Origin: an uncultured Pelagibacteraceae bacterium | Lineage (GTDB): Bacteria; Pseudomonadota; Alphaproteobacteria; Pelagibacterales; Pelagibacteraceae | Length of the DNA stretch: 64,000 nucleotides | Direction of reading: 5' to 3' | Assembly (NCBI GenBank): GCA_902596675.1 | Contig: CACJUO010000001.1 | Span: 1 to 64,000 of the forward strand | Part shown: positions 23,450 to 37,598 of the stretch, one piece after another | Numbering within the stretch: the first letter of the stretch is position 1 | Layout of the letters: each line of letters opens with the position of its first letter | Notes under the pieces: generated by a model | The model's input: only the letters and a program-made list of their open reading frames with translations | Database searches by the model: none | What the model was told of the DNA's origin: nothing | Translations under genes and position numbers: made by a program

Positions 23450-25405
23450 ATGAAATATCCTGTTTTAATACCCAATATATTCAATTTCCCTTTTACATAT
23501 GAAAGCGATATAGATTTAAAAGTTGGAGACTATGTTTATGTACCATTTAGAAAATCAAAAATAACAGGAGTTGTTTGGGACACATTTGAAAAAACAAACA
23601 ACAAAAATTTCCAGATAAAAAAAATTCTAAAAAAATTAGAAATTAAACCACTTAAAAAAGAAACAATGGCTTTTTTGAATTGGTTTTCGGAATATAACCT
23701 AGTGCCAAAAGGAATGTGTTTAAAATTACATCTAATAAGCGGAAATGTAATTACTAATTATGAAGATGAAAATTATTCTCACTTTAGTAAACAAAAGTTT
23801 GTAAACAAGTTTACTCTTTCTTCAGATCAAAGAAAAACTCTTAATGAAATATCAAAAATTAATAATAAATTTAGAGTCCATCTTTTACAAGGAACTACAG
23901 GGTCTGGAAAAACTATTGTCTACTTTGAACACATAAAACAATTATTGGAAAAAGGCCAACAAGCGATGATTTTATTGCCTGAAATAGGTTTAACTGCGGA
24001 ATTTGAAAACAAATTTGAAGAATTTTTTGGTTTTAGAGCTGCAGTATGGCACTCTAGAGTAACACCAAAAAAAAAGAAAATTATATGGAGTGGAATATCA
24101 TCAGGAAAAATTAATGTAATTATTGGAGCTCGTTCATCATTATTTTTACCATTTAAAAACCTTGGAATTATAGTTGTAGACGAAGAGCACGATCAATCAT
24201 TTAAACAAGACGAAGGTGTAGTTTACAATGCAAGAGATATGGCAATTGCTAGAGCTAATTTTGAAAATATCCCTATTAATCTTGTTTCTGCTGTACCCTC
24301 AATAGAAACATTTGCTAATATCAAGAAAAAAAAATATGCTGTATCTCGTTTAACTAAAAGATATAAAGATGCTAATTTACCTTCATACGAAATAATAGAC
24401 TTAAACAAAAATAAGTTAGATAAACAATCCTGGATTTCCAGTGAAACTTTGAAAAAAGTAAATAATCACTTAAAAAAAAATGACCAAGTATTATTTTTTA
24501 TTAATAGAAGGGGTTTCGCTCCTTATGCTTTTTGCAAAAAATGTTTAAACGTTTTTTCCTGTCCAAACTGTTCTATAAATTTAGTATATCACAAACATAA
24601 AAATAAATTACTTTGTCATTATTGTGGTTTTCAATCTCAATTAAGTAGAAATTGTAAGAAAGGTGAGACATGTAATTTTATTTTTATTGGACCTGGTGTT
24701 GAAAGAATTTCAGAAGAGGTCAAGCTTAAATTCCCAAATAAGAAAATATCAATTTTTTCAAGTGATACAATGAATAAAAAATCTTCTAAAAAAAAATTAG
24801 ATGATATAGTTAAAGGAGAAATTGATATTCTTATTGGAACACAATTAATTTCTAAAGGTTTTCATTTTCCAAAATTAAACTGTATTATTATTTTAGATAT
24901 TGATCTTAATTCAAATGGACATGATTTAAGAACTGCAGAAAAAAACTTACAACTTTATCACCAATTATCGGGAAGGGCTGGTAGAGCTGGCAAACCAGCC
25001 ATGGTATATTTTCAAACATATAACTTAAACCAAACTATTATTAATCAAATAACAAATCCTGATCCTTTTATTTTTTTAGAAAATGAATTGAAATTAAGAG
25101 AAAAGAACAATTTACCACCTTATGAAAGATTTGTTTCATTAATACTTACTTCCTCAAATGAAAAAAATTTAGAAAATGAGTCAAGGAATTTTAAAAAAAT
25201 GTTATCGCAATACTTAAAGGATAAAATTTTAGGACCTGTTAATGCACCTATATATCGAGTAAGGCGAAAATATAGGCAGAGACTTTTGATAAGATCTAAA
25301 AAAGGCTCTAATATTCAAAAAAGACTGAGTGAAATCTTAATTAGATATAAATTACCTAAAGAAATAAAACTAACAGTTGATGTTGACCCAATAACCTTCA
25401 ATTAA
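23450..25405 (+). CDS. priA: primosomal protein N' (PriA helicase)
   Basis: 3'-to-5' helicase that reloads the replisome at stalled forks. The 651-residue protein has a shortened N-terminal domain compared with the ~730-residue E. coli enzyme. Motifs seen: Walker A GTTGSGKT, DEEH box VVDEEHDQSFKQDEG, and the helicase C-terminal HQLSGRAGRAGKP. A zinc region holds eight cysteines, but the last pair is C-K-K-G-E-T-C instead of the usual C-x-x-C. The gene follows lpdA by 20 bases and precedes the ATP synthase operon. Confidence 0.95.
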   Translation: MKYPVLIPNIFNFPFTYESDIDLKVGDYVYVPFRKSKITGVVWDTFEKTNNKNFQIKKILKKLEIKPLKKETMAFLNWFSEYNLVPKGMCLKLHLISGNVITNYEDENYSHFSKQKFVNKFTLSSDQRKTLNEISKINNKFRVHLLQGTTGSGKTIVYFEHIKQLLEKGQQAMILLPEIGLTAEFENKFEEFFGFRAAVWHSRVTPKKKKIIWSGISSGKINVIIGARSSLFLPFKNLGIIVVDEEHDQSFKQDEGVVYNARDMAIARANFENIPINLVSAVPSIETFANIKKKKYAVSRLTKRYKDANLPSYEIIDLNKNKLDKQSWISSETLKKVNNHLKKNDQVLFFINRRGFAPYAFCKKCLNVFSCPNCSINLVYHKHKNKLLCHYCGFQSQLSRNCKKGETCNFIFIGPGVERISEEVKLKFPNKKISIFSSDTMNKKSSKKKLDDIVKGEIDILIGTQLISKGFHFPKLNCIIILDIDLNSNGHDLRTAEKNLQLYHQLSGRAGRAGKPAMVYFQTYNLNQTIINQITNPDPFIFLENELKLREKNNLPPYERFVSLILTSSNEKNLENESRNFKKMLSQYLKDKILGPVNAPIYRVRRKYRQRLLIRSKKGSNIQKRLSEILIRYKLPKEIKLTVDVDPITFN

Positions 25406-25503
25406 TTGAAAAATTTAACACTTTTTAGTCAATCTGTTACTTGAAGACACTAAACTCATATGCTACTTAATCCAAAAAAATCTACTAAAATAAAGAGTTT
25501 AAA

Positions 25504-26061
25504 TTGAGCAAAAATAACAGTTTTTCGGTAACTACAGCTAGCAGATATTCTTTAGCGTTATATGAACTTGCTCAAGAAAATAATTCATTAGGTGAAGTGG
25601 AAGAACAATCAATATCTTTATTAAAGTTAATAGATGAAAGCAAAGATTTTAGTTCATTAATAAAAGATCCAACTAACTCTGTAAATGAACTTCAAGATGT
25701 AATTAACAAAATTTCTGAGAATTATAAATTAAATTCCCTTCTCTCAAAATTTTTGGGATTTCTTGTATCGAAAAGAAGATTTTTTTATGTAAAATCAATT
25801 CTTGAAGATTTTGTTGATACTTGTTCAAAAAAAAGAGGGGAAGTAAAAGCTGAACTGATCTCTTCTAAAGAATTATCAGGAGATCAAGTAAATAAAATTA
25901 AAGATGGATTGTCTCAAAATTTTAATGCGAAAATAAAATTAGACTATAAATATGATAAAGGTTTAATTGGAGGCTTAGTAATACAAGTTGGTAGTATTAT
26001 GGTAGATACCTCTATTAAAAATAAATTACAACAAATAGAAAATACAATGATAGAGGCTTAA
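25504..26061 (+). CDS. atpH: ATP synthase F1 delta subunit
   Basis: Delta subunit (OSCP equivalent) joins F1 to the peripheral stalk. The 185-residue protein shows the delta signatures ASRYSLALYELA near the N-terminus and the C-terminal YDKGLIGGLVIQVGSIMVDTS. The best start is a TTG at 25504; no ATG fits the conserved N-terminus. The 98-base gap before it (25406-25503) must hold the operon promoter, but I cannot point to a clear -35/-10 pair. It abuts atpA with no gap. Confidence 0.94.
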   Translation: MSKNNSFSVTTASRYSLALYELAQENNSLGEVEEQSISLLKLIDESKDFSSLIKDPTNSVNELQDVINKISENYKLNSLLSKFLGFLVSKRRFFYVKSILEDFVDTCSKKRGEVKAELISSKELSGDQVNKIKDGLSQNFNAKIKLDYKYDKGLIGGLVIQVGSIMVDTSIKNKLQQIENTMIEA

Positions 26062-27597
26062 ATGGAAATAAATCCTTCAGAAGTTACAAAAATATTAAAA
26101 GAGCAAATTAAAAAGTTTGGAGACAAAGCTGAAGTTACTGAAGTTGGTCAAGTTTTATCAGTAGGAGATGGTATAGCAAGAATTTACGGATTAGATAACG
26201 TTCAAGCTGGAGAAATGGTTGAGTTTTCTGATGGTTCAAAAGGAATGGCGTTAAATTTAGAGAGTGAAAATGTAGGTGTTGTAATTTTTGGCGATGATAA
26301 AGCAGTTAAAGAAGGCGATACTGTAAAAAGAACTGGTGCGATTGTTGATACACCAGTTGGAAAAGAATTACTTGGTAGAGTAGTTGATGGTTTAGGAAAC
26401 CCAATTGATGGAAAAGGTGCATTAGATAAAAGTTTAAAAAGAAGCAGGGTTGAGGTTAAAGCTCCTGGCATAATTCCCCGTAAATCAGTGAGCGAACCAA
26501 TGCAAACAGGTCTTAAATCAATTGATAGTCTAGTTCCAATTGGAAGAGGACAAAGAGAATTAATTATTGGTGACAGACAAACTGGTAAAACAGCAGTTGC
26601 AATTGATGCTATAATTAACCAAAAAAAAATTAATGAGTCTGGAGACGAAAAGAAAAAATTATATTGTATTTACGTAGCCGTAGGACAAAAGAGATCTACG
26701 GTCAGACAAATTGAAAAAACATTAGAGGAAGCTGGTGCAATGGAATATACAACAATAGTTGCAGCAACGGCGTCAGATGCAGCACCCTTACAGTTTTTAG
26801 CCCCATACACTGGATGTACTATGGGTGAATATTTTAGAGACAATGGAATGCATGCTTTAATAATATATGACGATTTATCAAAACAAGCTGTTGCTTACAG
26901 ACAAATGTCTCTTTTGTTAAGAAGACCCCCTGGAAGAGAGGCTTATCCTGGTGATGTCTTTTATTTACACAGTAGATTACTTGAAAGAGCAGCAAAATTA
27001 GGTGATGAACATGGTGGAGGCTCTTTAACAGCTCTTCCAATCATTGAGACTCAAGGAGGTGACGTTTCTGCATTTATACCAACAAATGTGATCTCAATTA
27101 CTGATGGACAAATTTTCCTTGAAACCGAACTTTTTAACCAAGGTATAAGACCAGCAATTAATGTTGGTTTATCTGTATCAAGAGTAGGATCGTCAGCCCA
27201 GACAAAGGCCATGAAAAAAGTTTCAGGGTCGATGAAGTTAGAATTGGCACAATATAGAGAAATGGCTGCATTTGCACAGTTTGGTTCAGACCTTGATGCA
27301 TCTACTCAAAAATTACTTAACCGAGGTTCAAAATTAACTGAACTATTAAAACAAAATCAATATTCACCTATGACTGTTGCAGAACAAGTTATTTCTGTAT
27401 TTTGTGGAGTAAGAGGACACCTTGACGATATTGAACAAAAAGATATTGCAAGTTTTGAAAATAAAATAATTGAAAAATGCAAAGCTGAAAAGCCAGATAT
27501 AATTGAATCAATCACAACCTCAGGAAAACTTGAGGATGAAAAAGAAAAAGAATTGAATGAAATTATCGTTCAACTTAAGAAAGATTTTAAATCATAA
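26062..27597 (+). CDS. atpA: ATP synthase F1 alpha subunit
   Basis: Non-catalytic nucleotide-binding subunit of F1. The 511 residues match the family. Seen are the P-loop [13 protein letters not shown], the region [14 protein letters not shown], and the alpha/beta signature [17 protein letters not shown]. It is the second gene of atpHAGDC. The a, b and c subunits of F0 are not in this window, consistent with the split F0/F1 operons of alphaproteobacteria. Confidence 0.99.
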   Translation: MEINPSEVTKILKEQIKKFGDKAEVTEVGQVLSVGDGIARIYGLDNVQAGEMVEFSDGSKGMALNLESENVGVVIFGDDKAVKEGDTVKRTGAIVDTPVGKELLGRVVDGLGNPIDGKGALDKSLKRSRVEVKAPGIIPRKSVSEPMQTGLKSIDSLVPIGRGQRELIIGDRQTGKTAVAIDAIINQKKINESGDEKKKLYCIYVAVGQKRSTVRQIEKTLEEAGAMEYTTIVAATASDAAPLQFLAPYTGCTMGEYFRDNGMHALIIYDDLSKQAVAYRQMSLLLRRPPGREAYPGDVFYLHSRLLERAAKLGDEHGGGSLTALPIIETQGGDVSAFIPTNVISITDGQIFLETELFNQGIRPAINVGLSVSRVGSSAQTKAMKKVSGSMKLELAQYREMAAFAQFGSDLDASTQKLLNRGSKLTELLKQNQYSPMTVAEQVISVFCGVRGHLDDIEQKDIASFENKIIEKCKAEKPDIIESITTSGKLEDEKEKELNEIIVQLKKDFKS

Positions 27598-27603
27598 AAA
27601 ATT

Positions 27604-29899
<2,296 letters not shown>

Positions 29900-29900
<1 letters not shown>

Positions 29901-30292
29901 TGAGTGAAGAATATTCTGTAGAAATAGTAAATCCTGAAAAGTCATTTTTATCAAAAGACGATGTTACTGAAGTAATTATTCCTGCATTTGAGGGAGAGAT
30001 GGGGATTTTAAAAGATCATATTTCTATTATTTCTTTTTTAAAACCAGGAATAATTAAAATATATTCAAAATCTGGTGAGGAAAGTTTTTACGTCAATGAT
30101 GGAATAATTGAATTTAAAAATAATAATCTTTCTATACTTACAAGTCTAATTTTGGATTTAAAAGACATCGATAAACAAAAAATTTCAGAAATCCAAAAAT
30201 CCGCTGAAGAAGAACTTAATAAGTCTGGTATAAATGATCAGGAAAAATATTTGTTAGATCAAAAACTTGAAGTACTAAAATCAATTAACTAA
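29900..30292 (+). CDS. atpC: ATP synthase F1 epsilon subunit
   Basis: Rotor-foot subunit that can inhibit ATP hydrolysis. The 130-residue protein has the N-terminal beta-sandwich of the family (VEIVNPEKSFLSKDDVTEVI, then AFEGEMGILKDHISIISFLKPG) and a C-terminal helical part. It ends the atpHAGDC operon. Its last 12 bases overlap the end of the convergent rppH gene, leaving no room for an intergenic terminator. Confidence 0.95.
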
Positions 30293-30760
30293 AATTTTTT
30301 TAACCTCTTCTTGAATTTTCTCGTATACATGTAGTTTAAAGTCTACCACAAGCTCAGTAATTTTATCTGGATCTACCCACTTCCATTCAAGAAATTCTGG
30401 ATGTTTAGTTTTAATATTAATTTCTTTTTCATCACCATTAAATCTCACTACATACCATTGTTGTTTTTGACCTTTAAATTTACCCTTCCAAATAATTCCT
30501 AATAATTCATTTGGTAAATGGTAGGTAAGTATGCCATCAATTTTTTTAATTAAACTTACTGATTTAATGCTAGTTTCTTCCTCTAATTCTCTAATTGCAG
30601 CTTTATAAAAGTCCTCACCTTTGTCAACTCCACCTTGTGGCATTTGCCAAAAATTTTTTTTATTATCTATTCTTTTTGCAACAAAAATTTTATTTTCTTT
30701 ATTTAAAACAACAATCCCAACACCACTTCTGAGTGGTAAATTTTTATATTTCTTTTTCAT
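30281..30760 (-). CDS. rppH: RNA pyrophosphohydrolase RppH (Nudix)
   Basis: Removes pyrophosphate from the 5' end of transcripts, starting their decay; related alphaproteobacterial proteins also hydrolyse dinucleoside polyphosphates. The 159-residue protein begins LPLRSGVGIVVLNKENKIFVAKR and has the Nudix box GGVDKGEDFYKAAIRELEEE followed by T-S-I, where the consensus usually has glycine. WQMPQGG precedes it as in RppH. It is the last gene of the minus-strand run and starts one base after ctpA. Confidence 0.93.
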   Translation of the reverse strand: MKKKYKNLPLRSGVGIVVLNKENKIFVAKRIDNKKNFWQMPQGGVDKGEDFYKAAIRELEEETSIKSVSLIKKIDGILTYHLPNELLGIIWKGKFKGQKQQWYVVRFNGDEKEINIKTKHPEFLEWKWVDPDKITELVVDFKLHVYEKIQEEVKKILVN

Positions 30761-30761
30761 T

Positions 30762-31904
30762 TTAGCCGTTTAAAAGCTTTAAAGCGAATTGAAGTTGATT
30801 GTCTGTATCAGTATTAAACCTAAAGTCATCAGATCCTTCAGCTACCTCAATATCAGGCGAGACACCTATTTCTGATATAGATTTTCCTGATGGAAGATAA
30901 TATTTAGATACAGTCAATCTTATTGCACCTTTATTTTTGAGAGGAATGATTGATTGTACAGAGCCTTTACCATAGCTATTTTCTCCAATTATTATTGCTC
31001 TTTTGTGATCCTTTAGCGCTCCTGCTACAATTTCAGATGCAGATGCTGAACCATAATTTATTAAGACAACAATTGTCTTGCCATCTATTATATCACCTTT
31101 TCTTGCAAAGAATTTCCTACTTTCGTATTTTCTTTTACTTTTCGTTGAAACAATTTCTCCACTATCTATAAAAAAATCTGTAACTTTAATTGCCTGAGAA
31201 AGTAATCCACCAGGATTATTTCTCAAATCTAAAATATAATTTTTAACATTTTCATTATTTTTAAACTCTTTAATTTTATCTCTAATTTGACCACTACTGT
31301 TTTCATTAAAAGAGGTAAGTCTTAAATAACCAGTTTGATTATCTAATATCTCGGATTTTACTGATGAAACTTTAATTTTTTCTCTAGTGATATTAAAAAC
31401 TATTGCTTTTCGTTCACCCCTTCTTCTAACTGTTATTTCAATATCTGATCCAACAGGACCCCTCATGATATCAACTGCTTCACTTAAAGATTTACCTTGA
31501 ACCTGAATATCATTAATTTTTACAATATAATCACCAGCTTTAACTCCTGCTTCAGCTGCAGGTGAATCGTCCATAGGCGTTATTACCTTTATTACCCCAG
31601 CTTCCATGCTTACTTCAATTCCCAGTCCTCCAAATTCTCCACTCGTTTCTGTTTGCATACTTTGATAAGACTCTGGTGACATGTAAGCAGAATATGGATC
31701 TAAGGATTGAAGAACACCATTGATTGCAGCATCCATTGCATCACTTTGGTTCACATCATCAACAAATTCTTTATTAATTTTATCTAAGACTTCTGAAAAA
31801 ACATCTATTTTTTTATAAATGTCATTTTCTTCTGATGCGATAACAATACTACTTACGAAAAAAAAAATAAATAATGATAAAAAATATGTTTTAAATTTTT
31901 TCAT
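30762..31904 (-). CDS. ctpA: carboxy-terminal processing protease (S41 family)
   Basis: Periplasmic serine protease that trims or degrades envelope proteins. The 380-residue protein starts with a hydrophobic signal peptide (about residues 5-23, ending near VIASEEN). A PDZ domain follows (GGLGIEVSMEAGVIKVITPM to IMRGPVGSDIEITVRRRG), then the S41 catalytic domain with LDLRNNPGGLL, the serine in NYGSASASEIVAGAL and the lysine in GENSYGKGSVQ. It overlaps the rsfS stop by one base. Confidence 0.96.
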   Translation of the reverse strand: MKKFKTYFLSLFIFFFVSSIVIASEENDIYKKIDVFSEVLDKINKEFVDDVNQSDAMDAAINGVLQSLDPYSAYMSPESYQSMQTETSGEFGGLGIEVSMEAGVIKVITPMDDSPAAEAGVKAGDYIVKINDIQVQGKSLSEAVDIMRGPVGSDIEITVRRRGERKAIVFNITREKIKVSSVKSEILDNQTGYLRLTSFNENSSGQIRDKIKEFKNNENVKNYILDLRNNPGGLLSQAIKVTDFFIDSGEIVSTKSKRKYESRKFFARKGDIIDGKTIVVLINYGSASASEIVAGALKDHKRAIIIGENSYGKGSVQSIIPLKNKGAIRLTVSKYYLPSGKSISEIGVSPDIEVAEGSDDFRFNTDTDNQLQFALKLLNG

Positions 31905-32254
31905 TATATAATTACTTTTTCTTTAGGAATTAATTCAGACCATATTTTTTCTAGCTCATAAAATTTTCTTTTTTCAGGATTGAAAATATGAATAATAAGA
32001 TCTATTCCATCTACGAGTTTCCAATCACTGCTTTCTCTTCCTTCAATTTTACAATTGCTTACACCATTTTTTTTCAAATATTCATATACTTGCTCTGATA
32101 AAGCTTGGATATGTCTTGAAGACGTTCCGCTAGCGATTATCATTTGATCCGCTATTGATGATTTTCCATCTAAATCTATTGAAACTATGTCTAGAGCTTT
32201 ATTTGCATCTAAGAGATTTACCACATCTTTGTGAAGAGTAGAGATTTTGTCCAT
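31904..32254 (-). CDS. rsfS: ribosomal silencing factor RsfS
   Basis: Binds L14 and blocks subunit joining when nutrients run out. The 116-residue protein has the conserved Iojap-family core: DLDGKSSIADQMIIASGTSSRHIQALSEQV, followed by EGRESSDWKLVDGIDLIIHIF. It follows nadD by 17 bases, the usual nadD-rsfS order. The rlmH gene that often follows rsfS is absent here; ctpA comes next. Confidence 0.95.
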   Translation of the reverse strand: MDKISTLHKDVVNLLDANKALDIVSIDLDGKSSIADQMIIASGTSSRHIQALSEQVYEYLKKNGVSNCKIEGRESSDWKLVDGIDLIIHIFNPEKRKFYELEKIWSELIPKEKVII

Positions 32255-32271
32255 TAATTACTAAAAGATTA

Positions 32272-32817
32272 TCAAATTTTTCTTAATTTAGAAGACGAAA
32301 TATTGACCTTATCAAATTTAATAAATTTTAAGCTTTTCTTACTATACTTTTTAAAGCTTCTAGAACTTAATGATTTGGCCTTATATCTGTCTCTATCAAA
32401 TACTAAAATGTTACAAAGAGATGAAATTAAATCAGAATTTTTCCATTTATGAAAATTAATCAAACTATCTGCTCCCATTATGAAATAAATATCAGTCTTT
32501 TTATTATTTTTTTTGATATACTTTATCAGGTCAATTGTTCTATTTGATTTAATTTTATGCTCAAAATATTTTACTTTTATAAACGGATTTTTTTGAGAAA
32601 TTTTTTTTGCAAAATTTATTCTTTTTTCTAAACTTAAACTACTTTTCTCTTTAAATGGATTTTTTTTGGTAACCGCCCAAATAATCTTATCAATATCGTA
32701 TCTTTTTTTTGCCTCTTTAGAGATACTTAAATGTCCTTTATGTGCTGGATCAAAGGTGCCTCCAAGAATACCAATTTTTTTTTTATTTCCTTGTTTGTCC
32801 AGATCCATATATCTCAT
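32272..32817 (-). CDS. nadD: nicotinate-nucleotide adenylyltransferase NadD
   Basis: Makes deamido-NAD from nicotinate mononucleotide and ATP. The 181-residue protein has the nucleotidyltransferase motif GILGGTFDPAHKGHLSI and the C-terminal SSSKLR (equivalent of the ISSTxIR motif). The start is uncertain: ATG at 32817 or at 32808, both inside the end of proA (overlap 35 or 26 bases). The conserved part begins only about 15 residues in, so even a later start is possible. Confidence 0.92.
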   Translation of the reverse strand: MRYMDLDKQGNKKKIGILGGTFDPAHKGHLSISKEAKKRYDIDKIIWAVTKKNPFKEKSSLSLEKRINFAKKISQKNPFIKVKYFEHKIKSNRTIDLIKYIKKNNKKTDIYFIMGADSLINFHKWKNSDLISSLCNILVFDRDRYKAKSLSSRSFKKYSKKSLKFIKFDKVNISSSKLRKI

Positions 32818-34026
32818 ATTTGTAACTAACTAGCTGGTTTAGCCCAACAGGACCTCTTGGTGGAAGTTTATTTGTTGAAATTCCAACTTCACCTCCAAAA
32901 CCAAATTCTCCTCCATCAGCATACTGTGTTGAAGAATTGTGAATAGCAATCGAACTTTTAACATTTTTTATAAAAAATTTTGCAGAAATTTTATTATTTG
33001 TAATTATCGCATCAGTATGCATTGTTCCGTATTTATTAATATGATCTACTGCATCATTAATATTGTTTACTAATTTTACAGATATTTTTGCAGATAAATG
33101 TTCCTTCGACCATGTTTTATTGTTTGCTAATTTTGAATTCCCGTTAAACAATTTAGAAATTTTTCTATCAGCATAAATATAGCAACCTCTTTCAGTGAGT
33201 TCATTTAATATCTCATTTACATTTTTAGATTTATTTTTATGTATTAAGAGTGTCTCAGTAGCTCCACAAATGCTAGTATTGCGCAACTTAGCATTGATTA
33301 ATATTTTCTTTGCCATCTTAAGATTAGCATCTTTATCAATATATGTGTGACACATACCTTCAAGGTGACCAATTACAGGAACAGAGGATAAATCTTGAAC
33401 CTTTTTTACAAGACTTTTTCCACCCCTTGGAATAATAACATCTATATATTCTGACATTTTTGAAAGCATATAGTCGACCAGTTTTCTATTTTTATTCTCT
33501 ATAAACTGAACAAAATTCTTATTTATTTTATTTTTTTCTAATGATTTTCTAAAAAGATCAGCTAAAATTTTATTACTAAAGTAAGCCTCTGACCCTCCTC
33601 TTAATATTACGCAGTTCCCAGATTTAAAACAAAGTGTGGATACATCTGAAGTAACATTTGGTCTACTTTCATAAATTACACCAATAATACCTATCGGAAT
33701 TGATACTTTTTTTAGTTTTAAACCGTTTGGTCTTTTCCAGGTTTCTATATCAACATCTACTGGATCCTTAAATTTTGCAATAGTTTCAATTGATTTAATA
33801 ATTGAGCTTATTTTGTCATTATTAAGAGCAAGTCTTTTAATTAAATTTTCTTTAAGTTTTTTAGATTTGGCTATTTTTATATCTTTTGTGTTTTCGACTA
33901 AAATTTTATTTTTGTTTTTTTTAATAAGTTGAATGTAATAATTTAATACTTTATTTTTTTTTTTATTACTTATTTTGTTTTGAAAAGCAATTTTCGCATT
34001 TGTACCAATTTTTTCTAAGTTTTTAC

Positions 34027-34030
<4 letters not shown>
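32783..34030 (-). CDS. proA: gamma-glutamyl phosphate reductase ProA
   Basis: Second step of proline synthesis, NADPH-dependent reduction of glutamyl phosphate to the semialdehyde. The 415-residue protein has the aldehyde-dehydrogenase-like fold with IPIGIIGVIYESRPNVT, CVILRGGSEAYFSN, the active-site cysteine in NTSICGATETLLIH and GGEFGFGGEVGISTNKLPPRGPVGL. It overlaps proB by 4 bases and nadD by up to 35. Confidence 0.97.
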
Positions 34031-36112
<2,082 letters not shown>

Positions 36113-36135
36113 TTACAGAATTAATTAGCTGTCTA

Positions 36136-36390
36136 CTAATTAGGCTTTACTGATACGTAAGTTCTGTCTGATTTACTTTTTTTAAAAACAACTTTTCCTT
36201 TAACAACAGAAAAAATTGAGTGGTCTTTACCCATTCCAACATTTTCCCCAGGAAAAATTTTAGTGCCTCTTTGTCTTACAATAATATTTCCAGGTATTAC
36301 TAATTCACCACCATATTTTTTCACACCTAGTCTTCGGCCAGCACTATCTCTTCCGTTTCTCGATGATCCACCTGCTTTTTTTGTTGCCAT
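36136..36390 (-). CDS. rpmA: 50S ribosomal protein L27
   Basis: L27 reaches toward the peptidyl-transferase centre. The 84-residue protein begins [20 protein letters not shown] and continues [32 protein letters not shown], all typical of L27. There is no N-terminal cleavable extension of the Firmicutes kind. It follows rplU by 11 bases. Confidence 0.98.
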   Translation of the reverse strand: MATKKAGGSSRNGRDSAGRRLGVKKYGGELVIPGNIIVRQRGTKIFPGENVGMGKDHSIFSVVKGKVVFKKSKSDRTYVSVKPN

Positions 36391-36401
36391 AAATTACCTA
36401 T

Positions 36402-36812
36402 TTATTTTGAAGCCTCAGTTTTTTCTTTTTTAGCTTCTTTAACTACAACTTCGCTTTTTTTCATCTTTTCAGCCTCTGATAAAACTTTACCATCTTTTGA
36501 AAAAATTTTGTTAATTCTTATTAGTGAATACTGTTGTCTGTGTCCATTTTTACGTCTTGAATTTTTTCTTCTTCTTTTTTTAAAAATTAGAACAGTTCTT
36601 TCTTTGCCATTTTTTAATAGTTCAGCTTCAACTTTCGCACCATCTACAGTTGGTGCACCTAATTCAATGCTCTTATCATCTCCATAAGCTAAAATCTCAT
36701 TAAATTCCACTTTAGTAGCTGGATTTGACTCAGCTAATTTTTCTATTTTAATTATTTCACCAGCTGAGACTTTGTACTGTTTTCCACCTGTTTCTATAAC
36801 TGCGTATGACAT
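36402..36812 (-). CDS. rplU: 50S ribosomal protein L21 with lysine-rich tail
   Basis: L21 binds 23S rRNA. Residues 1 to about 103 are the standard fold (MSYAVIETGGKQYKVSAGEI ... KRRRKNSRRKNGHRQQYSLIRI). The protein is 136 residues, about 30 more than the E. coli form; the added tail is rich in K and E (KKSEVVVKEAKKEKTEASK). It is the first gene of the minus-strand operon and has a good sigma70-like promoter just upstream. Confidence 0.97.
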   Translation of the reverse strand: MSYAVIETGGKQYKVSAGEIIKIEKLAESNPATKVEFNEILAYGDDKSIELGAPTVDGAKVEAELLKNGKERTVLIFKKRRRKNSRRKNGHRQQYSLIRINKIFSKDGKVLSEAEKMKKSEVVVKEAKKEKTEASK

Positions 36813-36839
36813 TAAAGATCCTAAATTTCAATTATCAGC

Positions 36840-36867
36840 AATATAGTCAGGGCCTTATTTTAGTCAA
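36840..36867 (-). promoter_or_regulatory. sigma70-like promoter for rplU operon
   Basis: Reading the minus strand, TTGACT (36867-36862) and TATATT (36845-36840) are separated by 16 bases; each matches five of six consensus positions. The expected start point lies about 20 bases before the rplU ATG at 36812. The site fills the 65-base gap after the gloB stop. Confidence 0.65.
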
Positions 36868-36877
36868 GCTGAATAAG

Positions 36878-37597
36878 CTAAAAATTATCCTTTAAATCTC
36901 TCAATTTTGAAAAGTTTTCAACATTTTTTGATCTTAAAAAAATATTAGTTTGCAGCTCTTCTTCAAGTGTCGATGGAATAGTTGGCTGACCTTTGGCCAG
37001 TCGATTTTTTATAAACTCAATTTTCGAAATTAAAGCTTTATTTTCTGGATCGTGTTTTAGGCAAAAATATGAATTTTTTAATGTATATTCATGTCCACAA
37101 TAAATTTCTGTCTCAATTGGTAAATTCTTTAACAACTGCAAAGAATTAAACATCTGTTCATGAGTGCCCTCAAACACTCTTCCACAACCTAATGAAAATA
37201 ATGTATCTCCAGAAAATAATGCATTTTCATTAAAAAAATAGAAACATATATGGCCTAAAGTATGTCCTGGAATATGAAAAACTTTTGCTTCAAATATACC
37301 GTCTTTCCAAGTTTCATTATTTTTTAAAGATATATCTATTTCAGGTATTCTATGTTTATCCTCATTAAAACCTATAACCTTAGCATTATATAATTTCTTA
37401 AGTTCTTTATTGCCTCCAACGTGATCATAATGATGGTGAGTGTTCATTATGAATTTTAATTTTAGATTAAGACTTTCAATTTTATTTATAATAGGCTCTG
37501 CTTCACTAGGATCTATTGCAATGGTAGACTTTGTTAACTCATCAATTAATAAATATGAAAAATTATCTTCTAAACATTTTACAATTTCTATTTTCAT
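36878..37597 (-). CDS. gloB: hydroxyacylglutathione hydrolase (glyoxalase II)
   Basis: Metallo-beta-lactamase-fold thioesterase that hydrolyses S-lactoylglutathione. The 239-residue protein has the metal motif THHHYDHVGG, HIPGHTLGHICFY, FSGDTLFSLGCGRVFEG, CGHEYTLKNSYF and the C-terminal FLRSKN substrate region. It starts one base after metW, so it is probably cotranscribed with the methionine genes. Confidence 0.94.
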   Translation of the reverse strand: MKIEIVKCLEDNFSYLLIDELTKSTIAIDPSEAEPIINKIESLNLKLKFIMNTHHHYDHVGGNKELKKLYNAKVIGFNEDKHRIPEIDISLKNNETWKDGIFEAKVFHIPGHTLGHICFYFFNENALFSGDTLFSLGCGRVFEGTHEQMFNSLQLLKNLPIETEIYCGHEYTLKNSYFCLKHDPENKALISKIEFIKNRLAKGQPTIPSTLEEELQTNIFLRSKNVENFSKLRDLKDNF

Positions 37598-37598
37598 T

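Noticed and set aside
25406-25503. Promoter of the atpHAGDC operon
   Set aside because: TTGAAG at 25441 has a poor -10 at the right spacing. A promoter is expected here, but I cannot support a precise site.
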